NCBI GenBank assembly: GCA_025353765.1 | Contig: JANXOD010000015.1 | Span: 124,001-188,000 of the forward strand | Direction of reading: 5' to 3' | Length of the DNA: 64,000 nt | Origin: Sphingobacteriales bacterium | GTDB lineage: Bacteria; Bacteroidota; Bacteroidia; Sphingobacteriales; Sphingobacteriaceae | Made by a program: the position numbers and the translations under genes | Shown here: positions 1 to 8,148 of the stretch, piece after piece | How the letters are laid out: every line of letters begins with the position of its first letter | How positions within the stretch are numbered: position 1 is the stretch's first letter | Notes under the pieces: generated by a model | What the model saw: the letters and a program-made list of their open reading frames with translations, nothing else | Told to the model about the DNA's origin: nothing | The model's database searches: none

Positions 1-1
1 A

Positions 2-529
2 AAAGAAAAAACCGGAATTGAAACGCCAGATTATGTACTGGCCTGTGTAGGTGGAGGAAGTAATGCGATGGGCATATTTTATCATTTTTTGGATGATGAA
101 GATGTAAAACTTATTGCTATTGAAGCCGCAGGCAAAGGAGTTTACAGTGGCAAATCGGCAGCTACCACGTTTTTAGGTAAAGAAGGAGTTTTACATGGAA
201 GCAAATCCATTTTAATGCAAACAGAAGACGGACAAGTTATTGAACCTTATTCTATTTCCGCAGGCTTAGATTATCCAGGAATTGGCCCTCAGCATGCTCA
301 CTTGTTTAAAGTAAACCGGGCTAAATATGTAAGCATTACAGATGATGAAGCTATACAGGCTGGCAAACTATGTGCAGAGTTAGAAGGTATAATTCCTGCA
401 ATTGAAACGGCTCATGCGCTTGCTTATTTGGAGGAAATGACGTTTGCGGGAAATAAAACTGTAGTGATTTGCTTGTCTGGCAGGGGTGATAAAGATTTGA
501 ATACCTATATGAACTATTTTGATTTGTAA
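2..529 (+). CDS. trpB: Tryptophan synthase beta subunit, 3' part (5' end outside window)
   Basis: Only the C-terminal part is present; the reading frame is open from the first codon of the window. TrpB condenses indole with L-serine on pyridoxal phosphate in the cytoplasmic TrpA2B2 complex, the last step of tryptophan synthesis. The glycine-rich PLP-phosphate motif GGGSNAMG is encoded near bases 50-73. Further on come the family's [11 protein letters not shown] and HALAYLEE segments, and the protein ends [11 protein letters not shown], all typical of TrpB. It is followed 107 bp later by trpA. The N-terminal half with the Schiff-base lysine is not visible. The identification is firm. Confidence 0.97.
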   Translation, partial: KEKTGIETPDYVLACVGGGSNAMGIFYHFLDDEDVKLIAIEAAGKGVYSGKSAATTFLGKEGVLHGSKSILMQTEDGQVIEPYSISAGLDYPGIGPQHAHLFKVNRAKYVSITDDEAIQAGKLCAELEGIIPAIETAHALAYLEEMTFAGNKTVVICLSGRGDKDLNTYMNYFDL

Positions 530-544
530 GAACTGGAAAGTATG

Positions 545-628
545 TAGTATTTAGTACAAAGTATTTAGATATTATATAAAAATTATAATGCGACAGAAAG
601 CTAAATACTATATACCTGATACTAAATA
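545..628. repeat. Imperfect inverted repeat in the trpB-trpA spacer
   Basis: The spacer holds arms at about 545-568 and 601-628. GTATTTAG at 561-568 is perfectly complementary to CTAAATAC at 601-608, and the outer segments match with one or two changes. An 11-mer from the right arm, TACCTGATACT (613-623), recurs at 43972-43982. The spacer could fold within the trpBA mRNA and looks like an intergenic repeat remnant rather than a terminator, because no T-run follows. Function is unknown. Confidence 0.45.
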
Positions 629-636
629 TTCATAAA

Positions 637-1407
637 ATGAACAGAATAAAACAACTTTTTGAACGAAAGAAAGAACGGGTACTTTCTATTTATTTTACTG
701 CCGGTTACCCTGAATTGGATAGTGCACTGGATATTGCCGAAGCTCTTGAGAAAGCCGGAGCTAATTTTATTGAAATAGGATTTCCTTATTCAGATCCACT
801 GGCAGATGGACCGGTTATTCAAAATAGTTCGCTTGTGGCATTAAACAACGGAATGACACTTGAAATACTGTTTAAGCAATTGAAAGACTTACGCAACCGG
901 GTTTCCATTCCTCTTTTATTGATGGGATATTTTAATCCGGTATTGCAATATGGAGTAGAAAATTTTTGTAAAGCTTGTGCTGATATTGGTGTGGATGGAG
1001 TCATTATTCCAGATCTGCCGATGTATGAATACGAGGAAATGTATAAAGACTGCTTCCTTAAAAATAACATCAGTAATATTTTATTGGTCACTCCGCAAAC
1101 TTCTGATGAGCGCATACGGAAGATAGATGAATTAAGTAATGGATTTATATACCTGCTTTCATCCTCATCAACCACAGGCAAAAATCTTACTGTATCAGCT
1201 GAAACGGATGCTTATTTTTCAAGAATACAGAATATGCATCTTAAGAATCCAACAATGATTGGCTTCGGAATATCCGACAGAACAAGTTTTGACAAGGCAT
1301 CTCAATTTACTAGTGGTGCAATTGTTGGCAGTGCTTTTGTGAAGTTTTTAGATACCCCAAATGCTTTAGAGAATTTTCCGGGTTTTATAAAATCAATTCG
1401 TGCTTAA
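637..1407 (+). CDS. trpA: Tryptophan synthase alpha subunit
   Basis: TrpA cleaves indole-3-glycerol phosphate to indole and glyceraldehyde-3-phosphate and channels indole to TrpB. The 256-residue protein has normal TIM-barrel length. The catalytic pair is visible: Glu46 in NFIEIGFP and Asp57 in SDPLADGP, matching Glu49 and Asp60 of the enteric enzyme. The phosphate-binding region reads VGSAFVKF near the C-terminus. It lies directly downstream of trpB and is probably the last gene of a trp biosynthesis operon. An ABC importer begins 80 bp after its stop. Confidence 0.98.
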   Translation: MNRIKQLFERKKERVLSIYFTAGYPELDSALDIAEALEKAGANFIEIGFPYSDPLADGPVIQNSSLVALNNGMTLEILFKQLKDLRNRVSIPLLLMGYFNPVLQYGVENFCKACADIGVDGVIIPDLPMYEYEEMYKDCFLKNNISNILLVTPQTSDERIRKIDELSNGFIYLLSSSSTTGKNLTVSAETDAYFSRIQNMHLKNPTMIGFGISDRTSFDKASQFTSGAIVGSAFVKFLDTPNALENFPGFIKSIRA

Positions 1408-1487
1408 AATGAATATGAGTCATCTTAGTTTTAACTTTATGCCAAGTAAACTGAATTAAACCAATAAATTAGATTTATAAAAATATT

Positions 1488-2465
1488 ATGAATTCAAAGA
1501 GAATAATTTTTTTGCCATTACTTATCATCTTATTTTTTCTTTCTTTCTGCCAGTCTAACAAAAAAGATGGTGTGCCCACTGTAAGCTTTGTTGATGCATT
1601 TGAAGATGCTACTATAGCACAAGCCAAAATAGGTTTTACAGATGCATTAAAGAAAAACGGGTTTAGTGAAGATCAAAAGACTGTGCATATTATTTACCGC
1701 AATGCACAGGGTGATATTCCCACATTAACTCAAATCGTAAACTATTTTATTTCTGAAAAGGTAGATATCTTAGCCACAAATACGACACTTTCTACAATTA
1801 CTGCGGCACAAAAAACGAAGACTATTCCAATCTTCATGATGGTATCACCAACAGCTCAACTGATGAAGCTGGAAGATGCCTCGGGGAATGCTCCTGCTAA
1901 CTTATTTGGAGTAGAAGAAGACCTGGCTTATATTGATACCTCATTTTCTATAATTCCAAAATTGATCAAGCCAAAAGGAGATAAGCTGGTTATTGGAATG
2001 ATTTATAATCAATCCGAACCTCAGTCTATTGATGCATTTAACCGAATTAAAAATTTAGCTGTTAAATCGAACGTTATATTGAAAGCACTCCCGGTAAATA
2101 CCTCTGCTGATGCTCAATTAGTTACCCAGGCTCTTTTGCAAAATAATGTAGATGCCTTCTTTGCCAATCCTGATAATACGGTATTTGCATCGTTTGAAAC
2201 CATCCTCAAAAATTGTAATCAAAAGAACGTTCCCATTTTTACAAGCGAAGCTGGTTTAGTAAAACGAGGAGCTGTTGCTGCCTTCGGGGCAGATATTTAT
2301 CAGTGGGGTTATCAGGCTGGTGAGCAGGCCGCTCAATATTTAAAAACTAAAAAAACAGAGGGCTTAAAACCAGAAATGGTCAAGCTTCGCAAACGGGTTT
2401 ACAATCCTGCTGCAGCTAAGAAATTTAATATTGCTATTCCGCCTAATTATGAGGCAGTAAAATAA
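1488..2465 (+). CDS. ABC transporter substrate-binding lipoprotein, TrpX-like
   Basis: This is a periplasmic binding protein of the COG2984/TrpX family, which delivers a substrate to a two-component importer. The N-terminus has a hydrophobic signal ending in LSFC, a plausible lipobox with Cys at residue 21. It is followed by the family's two alternating Rossmann-like lobes, with segments such as VDILATNTTLST and VDAFFANPDNTVF. In Firmicutes this family has been assigned to tryptophan or tyrosine uptake. Placement just after trpA supports an aromatic amino acid here, but this is inference. The stop overlaps the start of the permease (TAATG), indicating translational coupling. Confidence 0.85.
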   Translation: MNSKRIIFLPLLIILFFLSFCQSNKKDGVPTVSFVDAFEDATIAQAKIGFTDALKKNGFSEDQKTVHIIYRNAQGDIPTLTQIVNYFISEKVDILATNTTLSTITAAQKTKTIPIFMMVSPTAQLMKLEDASGNAPANLFGVEEDLAYIDTSFSIIPKLIKPKGDKLVIGMIYNQSEPQSIDAFNRIKNLAVKSNVILKALPVNTSADAQLVTQALLQNNVDAFFANPDNTVFASFETILKNCNQKNVPIFTSEAGLVKRGAVAAFGADIYQWGYQAGEQAAQYLKTKKTEGLKPEMVKLRKRVYNPAAAKKFNIAIPPNYEAVK

Positions 2466-3334
2466 TGGATTTCTATTTAACAGCACTCTTACAAGGGCTT
2501 TGTTTATCTGTTATAGCTATTGGAATTTACATCTCAATGAAAATTTTCAATATTCCTGATATTACAACAGATGGCAGTTATACTTTAGGCGGAGTAGTTA
2601 CAGGCATCATGTTAAGCCATCAATTACCAATATCACTTATTATCTCTTTGGTTATTTTGGCGGGAGCAGGAGCAGGAACTCTAACTGGTTTAATTCATAC
2701 CAAGCTCAAAATAAATCCACTTTTATCCGGTATTCTGGTAATGACAGCTTTATATTCTATTAATTTAACCCTGCTTGGACGATCTAATTTGCCTTTATTA
2801 AATTTAAAAAACTTGTTTACCAGCATTGTATTGTTTACAGATCCTAATCAAAATACTTTATGGATTGTATTACTTTTCATCATTTTAATTGCATTTGTAA
2901 TTGGATATGTATTGCAAACTGATTTTGGCATTGCTATGAGAGCAACCGGTAACAGTGAAACAATGATACGTTCATTAGGCGTAAATACAGACCGTATGAA
3001 GATTATTGGTTTGGCTATTTCAAATTCATTAGTAGCTCTCAGCGGATTTTTGATGTCGCAGTTTCAAGGTTTTGTAGATATAAATATGGGTATAGGTATT
3101 GTAATTGTTGGCTTAGGATCTGTTATTATTGGCGAAACACTAATTAACTGGCTAAAAATAACCTCTGTCTGGCTAACTATCATACTTGTTATATTAGGTT
3201 CAATTATTTTTCAATTGGTACTGGCTTTCACTCTAAGTATGGGTATTGATGCTAATTTGTTGAAGTTAGTTACTGCAGCATTTGTATTGATCATAGTTAG
3301 CTTGCCACGTATCTCGTTAAGCAAAGCCTCATGA
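2465..3334 (+). CDS. ABC transporter permease, TrpY-like
   Basis: The integral membrane permease of the importer has 289 residues and about eight hydrophobic segments. It belongs to the COG4120 group, related to branched-chain amino acid and ribose permeases. The characteristic cytoplasmic loop reads GIAMRATGNSETMIRSLGV, the segment of this superfamily that docks to the ATPase. The start codon overlaps the binding-protein stop by one base, and its own stop overlaps the ATPase start (ATGA), so all three genes are one transcription unit. Substrate is inferred from the trp neighbourhood. Confidence 0.87.
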   Translation: MDFYLTALLQGLCLSVIAIGIYISMKIFNIPDITTDGSYTLGGVVTGIMLSHQLPISLIISLVILAGAGAGTLTGLIHTKLKINPLLSGILVMTALYSINLTLLGRSNLPLLNLKNLFTSIVLFTDPNQNTLWIVLLFIILIAFVIGYVLQTDFGIAMRATGNSETMIRSLGVNTDRMKIIGLAISNSLVALSGFLMSQFQGFVDINMGIGIVIVGLGSVIIGETLINWLKITSVWLTIILVILGSIIFQLVLAFTLSMGIDANLLKLVTAAFVLIIVSLPRISLSKAS

Positions 3335-4080
3335 TAGAGATAGAGAGTGTTGAAAAAGTATTTAACCAGGGGAAAGCCAATGAAGTTAAAGCATTGGAGA
3401 AAACAGATATAATTATTAAAGATTCGGAGTTTTTAGTTGTTGTTGGTGCTAATGGATCCGGTAAAAGTACATTGCTTAATGCCATTTCAGGCAGTATTCT
3501 TCCAAGCAAAGGAGCAATTTTTATTAATGGTGAAAATGTTACTTCTTTGCCAGAGTATAAAAGAAGCAGGTGGATTGCCCGTGTTTTTCAAAATCCATTA
3601 AGTGGCACTGCACCAGATTTAAGTATATTAGATAATTTTCGTTTAGCCTCTTTGCGAACCGCTTATAAAGGCTTGAGTATTGGAATAAACAATTCGTTTA
3701 AGAAAAAGGTTCAGGATAAAATTGCTGTGTTAGGCATGGGACTTGAAAATAAAATTAATCAGCCGATGGGTACATTGTCTGGTGGTCAGCGCCAGGCTTT
3801 AACCTTACTGATGAGCATAATGGATGATCTGAAAATATTATTGCTCGACGAACCAACAGCAGCTTTAGATCCTCGCTCTGTAGATTTAGTAATGAAAACC
3901 GCTGATCATTTGATTAAACAATACAATTTAACCGCTTTGTTAGTTACCCATAACCTAAAAGATGCCTTGCAATATGGTAATCGTATCATAATGATGGCAG
4001 AGGGCAAAGTGATAAAAGATATGGCTGAAGCAGATAAAACAGGCCTCAAAATTTCAGAAATGTATGACTGGTTTGTATGA
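3331..4080 (+). CDS. ABC transporter ATP-binding protein, TrpZ-like
   Basis: This is the ATPase that powers the importer encoded by the two genes upstream. Walker A GANGSGKST is at residues 39-47, the signature LSGGQ at 149-153, and Walker B with the catalytic glutamate LLLDEPT at 170-176; an H-loop histidine lies in LLVTHNL. Length (249) is normal for COG1101. The 4-base overlap with the permease supports a fixed stoichiometry. All catalytic motifs are intact. A convergent small gene follows after about 40 bp. Confidence 0.9.
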   Translation: MIEIESVEKVFNQGKANEVKALEKTDIIIKDSEFLVVVGANGSGKSTLLNAISGSILPSKGAIFINGENVTSLPEYKRSRWIARVFQNPLSGTAPDLSILDNFRLASLRTAYKGLSIGINNSFKKKVQDKIAVLGMGLENKINQPMGTLSGGQRQALTLLMSIMDDLKILLLDEPTAALDPRSVDLVMKTADHLIKQYNLTALLVTHNLKDALQYGNRIIMMAEGKVIKDMAEADKTGLKISEMYDWFV

Positions 4081-4119
4081 TCCTCTAAAATTAATATTAC
4101 TTACAAAACAGTATGAATA

Positions 4120-4350
4120 CTATGCTTTCGAATTCTTCTTTTGCCCGCCAAAATAAGCTACAAAAATAGGAAGGATAATAAGAAGCACAATAAAAATAAA
4201 GAAGCCGGTATGATCATTCCCCGCATTAGATCCGGCACTGTTACTGGAATCGCTATCAAATGCATTTTGTGCTAAGGCAGAACTTGTAAAAACAGCTGTG
4301 AAGGCGCCTGTGAGGATAAATTTTTTAAAGTTTTTTAAATATAGTTTCAT
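4120..4350 (-). CDS. Small exported single-span membrane protein
   Basis: I do not recognise a named family. The 76-residue product has an N-terminal signal peptide ending near SALAQ. A Ser/Asn/Gly/Asp-rich linker follows, then one strongly hydrophobic segment (FFIFIVLLIILPIFVAYF) and a short basic tail (GGQKKNSKA). It would sit in the inner membrane with a periplasmic linker. Composition and topology look real, and the ATG start precedes a proper signal sequence. Such small membrane proteins are common in Bacteroidota; no function can be given. Confidence 0.6.
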   Translation of the reverse strand: MKLYLKNFKKFILTGAFTAVFTSSALAQNAFDSDSSNSAGSNAGNDHTGFFIFIVLLIILPIFVAYFGGQKKNSKA

Positions 4351-4420
4351 CTTTCTTATAGTTTTAGTGGGATCGTCTTAGTTGATAACAAATGTATGGT
4401 TGTTTAGGTTGTAAACAATG

Positions 4421-4606
4421 CTATTCTATTTTATCATCATAAACCATCACATAAAAATCGAATTTGCTTTTAGTTCCCTGCATAGGTAAGGAGATAATAA
4501 TATCCCGATCAAAATGTTTGCAAATGCTTAATAACTCTTCAATTGATTTTACTTCAATGCTTTTTTTCCCTTTTTTGTCATCAGCGTGACTTAATTCTAC
4601 TTTCAT
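4421..4606 (-). CDS. Small hypothetical protein (61 aa)
   Basis: A short acidic-to-basic soluble protein with alternating charged residues; it contains KKGKKSIEVKSIEELLSICK and ends FYVMVYDDKIE. The pattern of strand, helix and strand suggests a compact alpha/beta fold. It lies 70 bp upstream of the small membrane protein on the same strand, possibly in one transcript. No motif is recognised and the gene is supported only by a clean open frame with plausible composition. Confidence 0.45.
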   Translation of the reverse strand: MKVELSHADDKKGKKSIEVKSIEELLSICKHFDRDIIISLPMQGTKSKFDFYVMVYDDKIE

Positions 4607-4804
4607 ATTTCACTAATTTCACTAAATAATATATCTAACAACAGGATACTGTTTTCACATCTCAGCAAGATATTGATAAAAACCAAAATTAGCTTGTATT
4701 TTTTTAAATAAAGCAGACTTGAAGAATGTCTCCCTAAATTAATTAGCCTTATGTTACTTTAGAGTTCCTATTTTTACATGTTTGTAAATTAAAAATTTGA
4801 ATCT

Positions 4805-6103
4805 GTGCTGTTAGATAAATTAAAACTCAATAAGCAATTGGTAAGGTCTATGACCGATGCGGGTTACCTTGCTCCTAAGGAAATACAGGCAAATACCATG
4901 TCGCGTATTATTGGCGGACAGGATATTATTGCTGTTGGGCCCGAAGGCTGCGGTAAAACAACGGCTTACGTCCTAGGCGTTTTAATGCGATTAAAGTTTG
5001 GTTTTGAAGAAGCGCCTCGTGCTTTAATTTTAGTGCCCGATAAAGAACATGTATTGGCGGTTATAGAACAATTTGAGCTGCTGAATAAAAATAAAACGAT
5101 ACGGATAATAGGATTATATGCCGCTACAGGTATGGAGGCACAATTAAATGCCCTGGCAGATGGAGCAGATATTGTAGTTGCAACCCCCGATAGAGCCCGG
5201 GCTATTTATTTGAAACTGGGGTTAAATCTCAATAAAATCATCATGTTTATTGTTGATGATGCCGAACTGATTGTAAAACAGGGATTGCAATTACCCGTTG
5301 TAGAATTAGCTCGGAGCATTGTTAAATGCCAGCATTTGATTTTTACAGAAGTTGTTCATGATAAATTGAATCTGATGATTAATCCGTTTATGAATTTCCC
5401 TGCCGTGATAGAAGTGACAGAAGCTGGTGAGAATTCGATGGAAATATATTCTCAGCTTTTATATCAGGTACCCAATTACAGAACGAAGATCAATCTGTTA
5501 AATCTATTGATAAAAGATGCGGAAGTTTTTAATAAAGTAATCGTATTTGTAAATACCCGTTTAACTGCCGAAAAGCTTTTCAAAAGTATGCATCAGCATA
5601 AAGATGGAGAAATAGCTATTTATAAACCTCTATTTTTTGATTCGGCGGGTTTTGATGATTTTAATGATTTTAAAAATACGGCTAAAGCCCGTGTATTAAT
5701 TGTAAGCAATGAAATACAAGAATCTATAGAGCTAGAAGGCACCCCTTTTTTAATTCACTTCGAACTTCCAGTTGAAAAGGAAACATTTATAGCACACATC
5801 CTAAATAAAACTGCTTCAGAAAATAATGAGATACTGACAATTACATTTTCAACAGATATTGAACTGAGTCAGGTTAGAAAAATTGAGCAGGCTATTGGAA
5901 AAAAATTACCCATAGCAGAATTACCTGCCGATCTTATCATAGACAGGGATATTAAAAAAACTAATGAAGATGATATAAAGGCTACTACAGAAAAAAATAA
6001 GTCGGCACCAGGATCTGCTTTTCATTCCAAAAAGGAAAGTAATTCGAAAGATTACAACTATAGCTCTAAAGAAAAAGCGAAAATGAAATGGAAAAATAAA
6101 TAG
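4805..6103 (+). CDS. DEAD-box helicase-like protein with degenerate catalytic motifs
   Basis: The protein has the two-RecA-domain layout of DEAD-box RNA helicases but most catalytic motifs are eroded. Preserved elements are the Q-motif glutamine (Gln28), Walker A GPEGCGKT (45-52), TPDR (127-130, normally TPGR) and motif IV VIVFVNT. Motif II is DDAE (151-154) instead of DEAD, motif III reads TEV instead of SAT, and motifs V and VI have lost their arginines and the ATD and HRIGRTGR signatures. A lysine-rich tail follows. The start is GTG. It may bind nucleotide or RNA without unwinding. A strong terminator follows at 6218. Confidence 0.75.
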   Translation: MLLDKLKLNKQLVRSMTDAGYLAPKEIQANTMSRIIGGQDIIAVGPEGCGKTTAYVLGVLMRLKFGFEEAPRALILVPDKEHVLAVIEQFELLNKNKTIRIIGLYAATGMEAQLNALADGADIVVATPDRARAIYLKLGLNLNKIIMFIVDDAELIVKQGLQLPVVELARSIVKCQHLIFTEVVHDKLNLMINPFMNFPAVIEVTEAGENSMEIYSQLLYQVPNYRTKINLLNLLIKDAEVFNKVIVFVNTRLTAEKLFKSMHQHKDGEIAIYKPLFFDSAGFDDFNDFKNTAKARVLIVSNEIQESIELEGTPFLIHFELPVEKETFIAHILNKTASENNEILTITFSTDIELSQVRKIEQAIGKKLPIAELPADLIIDRDIKKTNEDDIKATTEKNKSAPGSAFHSKKESNSKDYNYSSKEKAKMKWKNK

Positions 6104-6217
6104 AAAGTTGGTTACTAATATATTCTGTATAAAATAATATTTTCAGTAACCTAATTTTTGTTGAATCGTACACAAACAGGCAAAGTTCATATTGCATGAT
6201 TTTTCTAGGTAGATGTA

Positions 6218-6246
6218 GGGTCGGGTAGTTTACCCGGCCCTTTTTT
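6218..6246 (+). terminator. Rho-independent terminator after the DEAD-box-like gene
   Basis: A 10-bp stem, GGGTCGGGTA (6218-6227) paired with TACCCGGCCC (6231-6240) with one G-U pair, has a 3-nt loop and is followed by TTTTTT. The T-run is on the plus strand, so it serves the rightward gene ending at 6103. Confidence 0.85.
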
Positions 6247-6252
6247 ATATTT

Positions 6253-7203
6253 CTACTTTAAGAAAACCTCTGTTGCACCATAACCAAATTTCTCTCTTCT
6301 GGCATCCATAAATGTTTTTATCTGTGGATTTTTACTTATTTTTTTATGTATTTCATTGCGTAAAACTCCATTCCCTGTGCCATGTATAAATATAACAGAT
6401 GGTAATTTATGCACTATGGCGGCATCTAATGTTTTACTGAAGTGCTTTAATTGTATATTTAATATTTCTTCACTATTTAGAAATTGATAATCGTCTCGAA
6501 GTTTCTCAATGTGGAGATCTACTTCTGCATTCGGTTTTTCTACCATTAGTTTCTCGTTTGCCGGCTTAAAAAAGCTTTCTTTTAATTTTTGCGGATCAAT
6601 AAGTAGTTCGGGTTTATCTAAAACTATTAGCCAGGCCTGCTGATTTATTAAAGAAACCATTTTTTTGTTTCCAGAAAAGTCTTTAGCCTTAAACTGTCGC
6701 TTTATGAGTAAGGGTTCAGTAGGTATAATACTTGATTGTTTACTGTATAAAAGAATTTGAATATGGAATTCAGGCCAAATATCAAGCTCATTTAAAGAAG
6801 CAGAATATACCTTAACTGCTGATTGAGGCTCAAGAATTCCTGCAAATTCACCTTTGAATTTTTCCTGCTTTCCGGTTGTTAAGGTAGCCAGTAGCTGATA
6901 AGAGGATTCATTTACTAAATGGAAATGAACCACAGAACCTGTACGCTGATCATCGACAATAGCCAGATAGATACCAGTTGTTTTAAACTGATTGCCCTGT
7001 GCAGGTTTTTGTTCATCAGTTTCATATTTAGTCTCTGGTGTTGAAGAATGGCCATGCACCCACGTAACTTTACTTGCTAATACGGGAATTTCAAAGTCGT
7101 CATCATCTGTAACGGCAATCATTTCTTCATTGATAATTCGAGTAACATAGCCCTCTCTGCGTTCATCAACAAAACGAACAAAATCACCTAACTTAAATTT
7201 CAT
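6253..7203 (-). CDS. DUF2027 domain protein with C-terminal Smr domain
   Basis: This 316-residue protein combines an N-terminal DUF2027-type region, found in Bacteroidota, with a C-terminal Smr (MutS2-related) domain at about residues 228-316. The N-terminus starts MKFKLGDFVRFVDERREG, like a small SH3/KOW-type barrel. Smr hallmarks are visible: VDLHIEKL, IFIHGTGNGVLR and the terminal YGATEVFLK. Smr domains bind or nick nucleic acids, and recent work on MutS2 points to collided ribosomes. Whether this protein is a nuclease is unknown. It is convergent with the helicase-like gene. Confidence 0.85.
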   Translation of the reverse strand: MKFKLGDFVRFVDERREGYVTRIINEEMIAVTDDDDFEIPVLASKVTWVHGHSSTPETKYETDEQKPAQGNQFKTTGIYLAIVDDQRTGSVVHFHLVNESSYQLLATLTTGKQEKFKGEFAGILEPQSAVKVYSASLNELDIWPEFHIQILLYSKQSSIIPTEPLLIKRQFKAKDFSGNKKMVSLINQQAWLIVLDKPELLIDPQKLKESFFKPANEKLMVEKPNAEVDLHIEKLRDDYQFLNSEEILNIQLKHFSKTLDAAIVHKLPSVIFIHGTGNGVLRNEIHKKISKNPQIKTFMDARREKFGYGATEVFLK

Positions 7204-7334
7204 AATTTTTTGCGGGAAGTATTAAAGCTTATATAACGCTTATTTTAGCTCAATAAACGTGAAGTATTATTGAAAATAATTATATCTACAAGTTTAAACC
7301 TTTTATAATTGTAAATAGGTAAATTAATAATGCA

Positions 7335-7553
7335 ATGAGCGGCGATCAAAAAAATAATCCTTTACACGGAGTTACTTTAGAAAATATATTGATTCACCTG
7401 GTTGAGCATTATGGCTGGAATGAATTAGGGTTAAGAATTAACATTAATTGTTTTAATGATAATCCAAGTATAAAATCAAGTTTGAAATTTTTAAGAAAAA
7501 CACCTTGGGCACGTAAAAAAGTAGAGGAATTGTATCTCAAAATACAGAAATAA
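7335..7553 (+). CDS. VF530 family protein (DUF2132)
   Basis: The 72-residue product matches the VF530 family almost end to end: [50 protein letters not shown]. The family is a compact helical fold proposed to bind DNA, with no firmly proven role. The ATG at 7335 gives the usual length. It stands alone between a leftward Smr gene and an RRM gene. Confidence 0.9.
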   Translation: MSGDQKNNPLHGVTLENILIHLVEHYGWNELGLRININCFNDNPSIKSSLKFLRKTPWARKKVEELYLKIQK

Positions 7554-7622
7554 TTATGTTTTTAACTTGTAATTGCGTTGATTCTCTCATAATTAATAAT
7601 ATCTGAAAACAATTTGTCCATA

Positions 7623-7661
7623 TTATCCTTTATAGCATAAGGATAAATTTCTTTATAAAGA
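7623..7661 (+). promoter_or_regulatory. Two hairpins in the 5' UTR of the RRM protein gene
   Basis: A perfect 8-bp stem TTATCCTT/AAGGATAA (7623-7630 and 7639-7646, loop TATAGCAT) is followed at once by the 12-bp palindrome TCTTTATAAAGA (7650-7661). The second ends 13 bases before the ATG at 7675. There is no T-run, so these are not terminators. They could control translation of the RNA-binding protein, possibly by temperature or autoregulation; that is inference. Confidence 0.4.
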
Positions 7662-7674
7662 TAAATTTAATAGG

Positions 7675-8019
7675 ATGAATATTTTTATTGCCAGTCTTCC
7701 TTTCCAATTAGAGGAAGCAGATATTAGACGAGCCTTTGAAAATTATGGCGAAGTAAGTTCAGTAAAATTAATTACTGACCGGGAAACCGGGAAGAGAAAA
7801 GGCTTTGGATTTGTAATTATGCCTAATGATGATGAAGCCTTCAGGGCTATCAAGTCTCTAAATGGGAAAGAACTACTTCAGCGCAAGATTTCTGTAACTA
7901 AAGCAGAAGACAGAAACGGAAATAATAGCAATGACAGATTTTCCGCTAATAAAAAACCGTCTGGAAATAACTATAATCAGGATAGAAATAGGAATAGGTT
8001 CTATCGTGATGATTATTAG
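7675..8019 (+). CDS. RRM-type RNA-binding protein
   Basis: A small bacterial RNA-recognition-motif protein of the glycine-rich/Rbp type. RNP2 is IFIASL at residues 3-8 and RNP1 is KGFGFVIM at about 42-49, with the betaalphabetabetaalphabeta pattern across residues 1-78. The remaining 35 residues are an Asn/Arg/Lys-rich disordered tail ending RNRFYRDDY. In cyanobacteria and Bacteroidota such proteins act in RNA metabolism and some are cold-responsive. The gene is monocistronic, with a structured leader. Confidence 0.92.
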   Translation: MNIFIASLPFQLEEADIRRAFENYGEVSSVKLITDRETGKRKGFGFVIMPNDDEAFRAIKSLNGKELLQRKISVTKAEDRNGNNSNDRFSANKKPSGNNYNQDRNRNRFYRDDY

Positions 8020-8148
8020 ATAAGCAATACTAAGGTATCTTGCGTTTTTAGTTATTATTTTATGGGATAGAATAGTTGGATTTAAATTAATAAGATTATT
8101 TGATTTTATTAATTGTAATTTATCCTGCCATATCAAATACTTATTATA

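Noticed and set aside
7873-8136. Leftward 87-codon frame opposite the RRM gene
   Set aside because: Antisense to the conserved RRM coding sequence, with Ile-rich chance composition.
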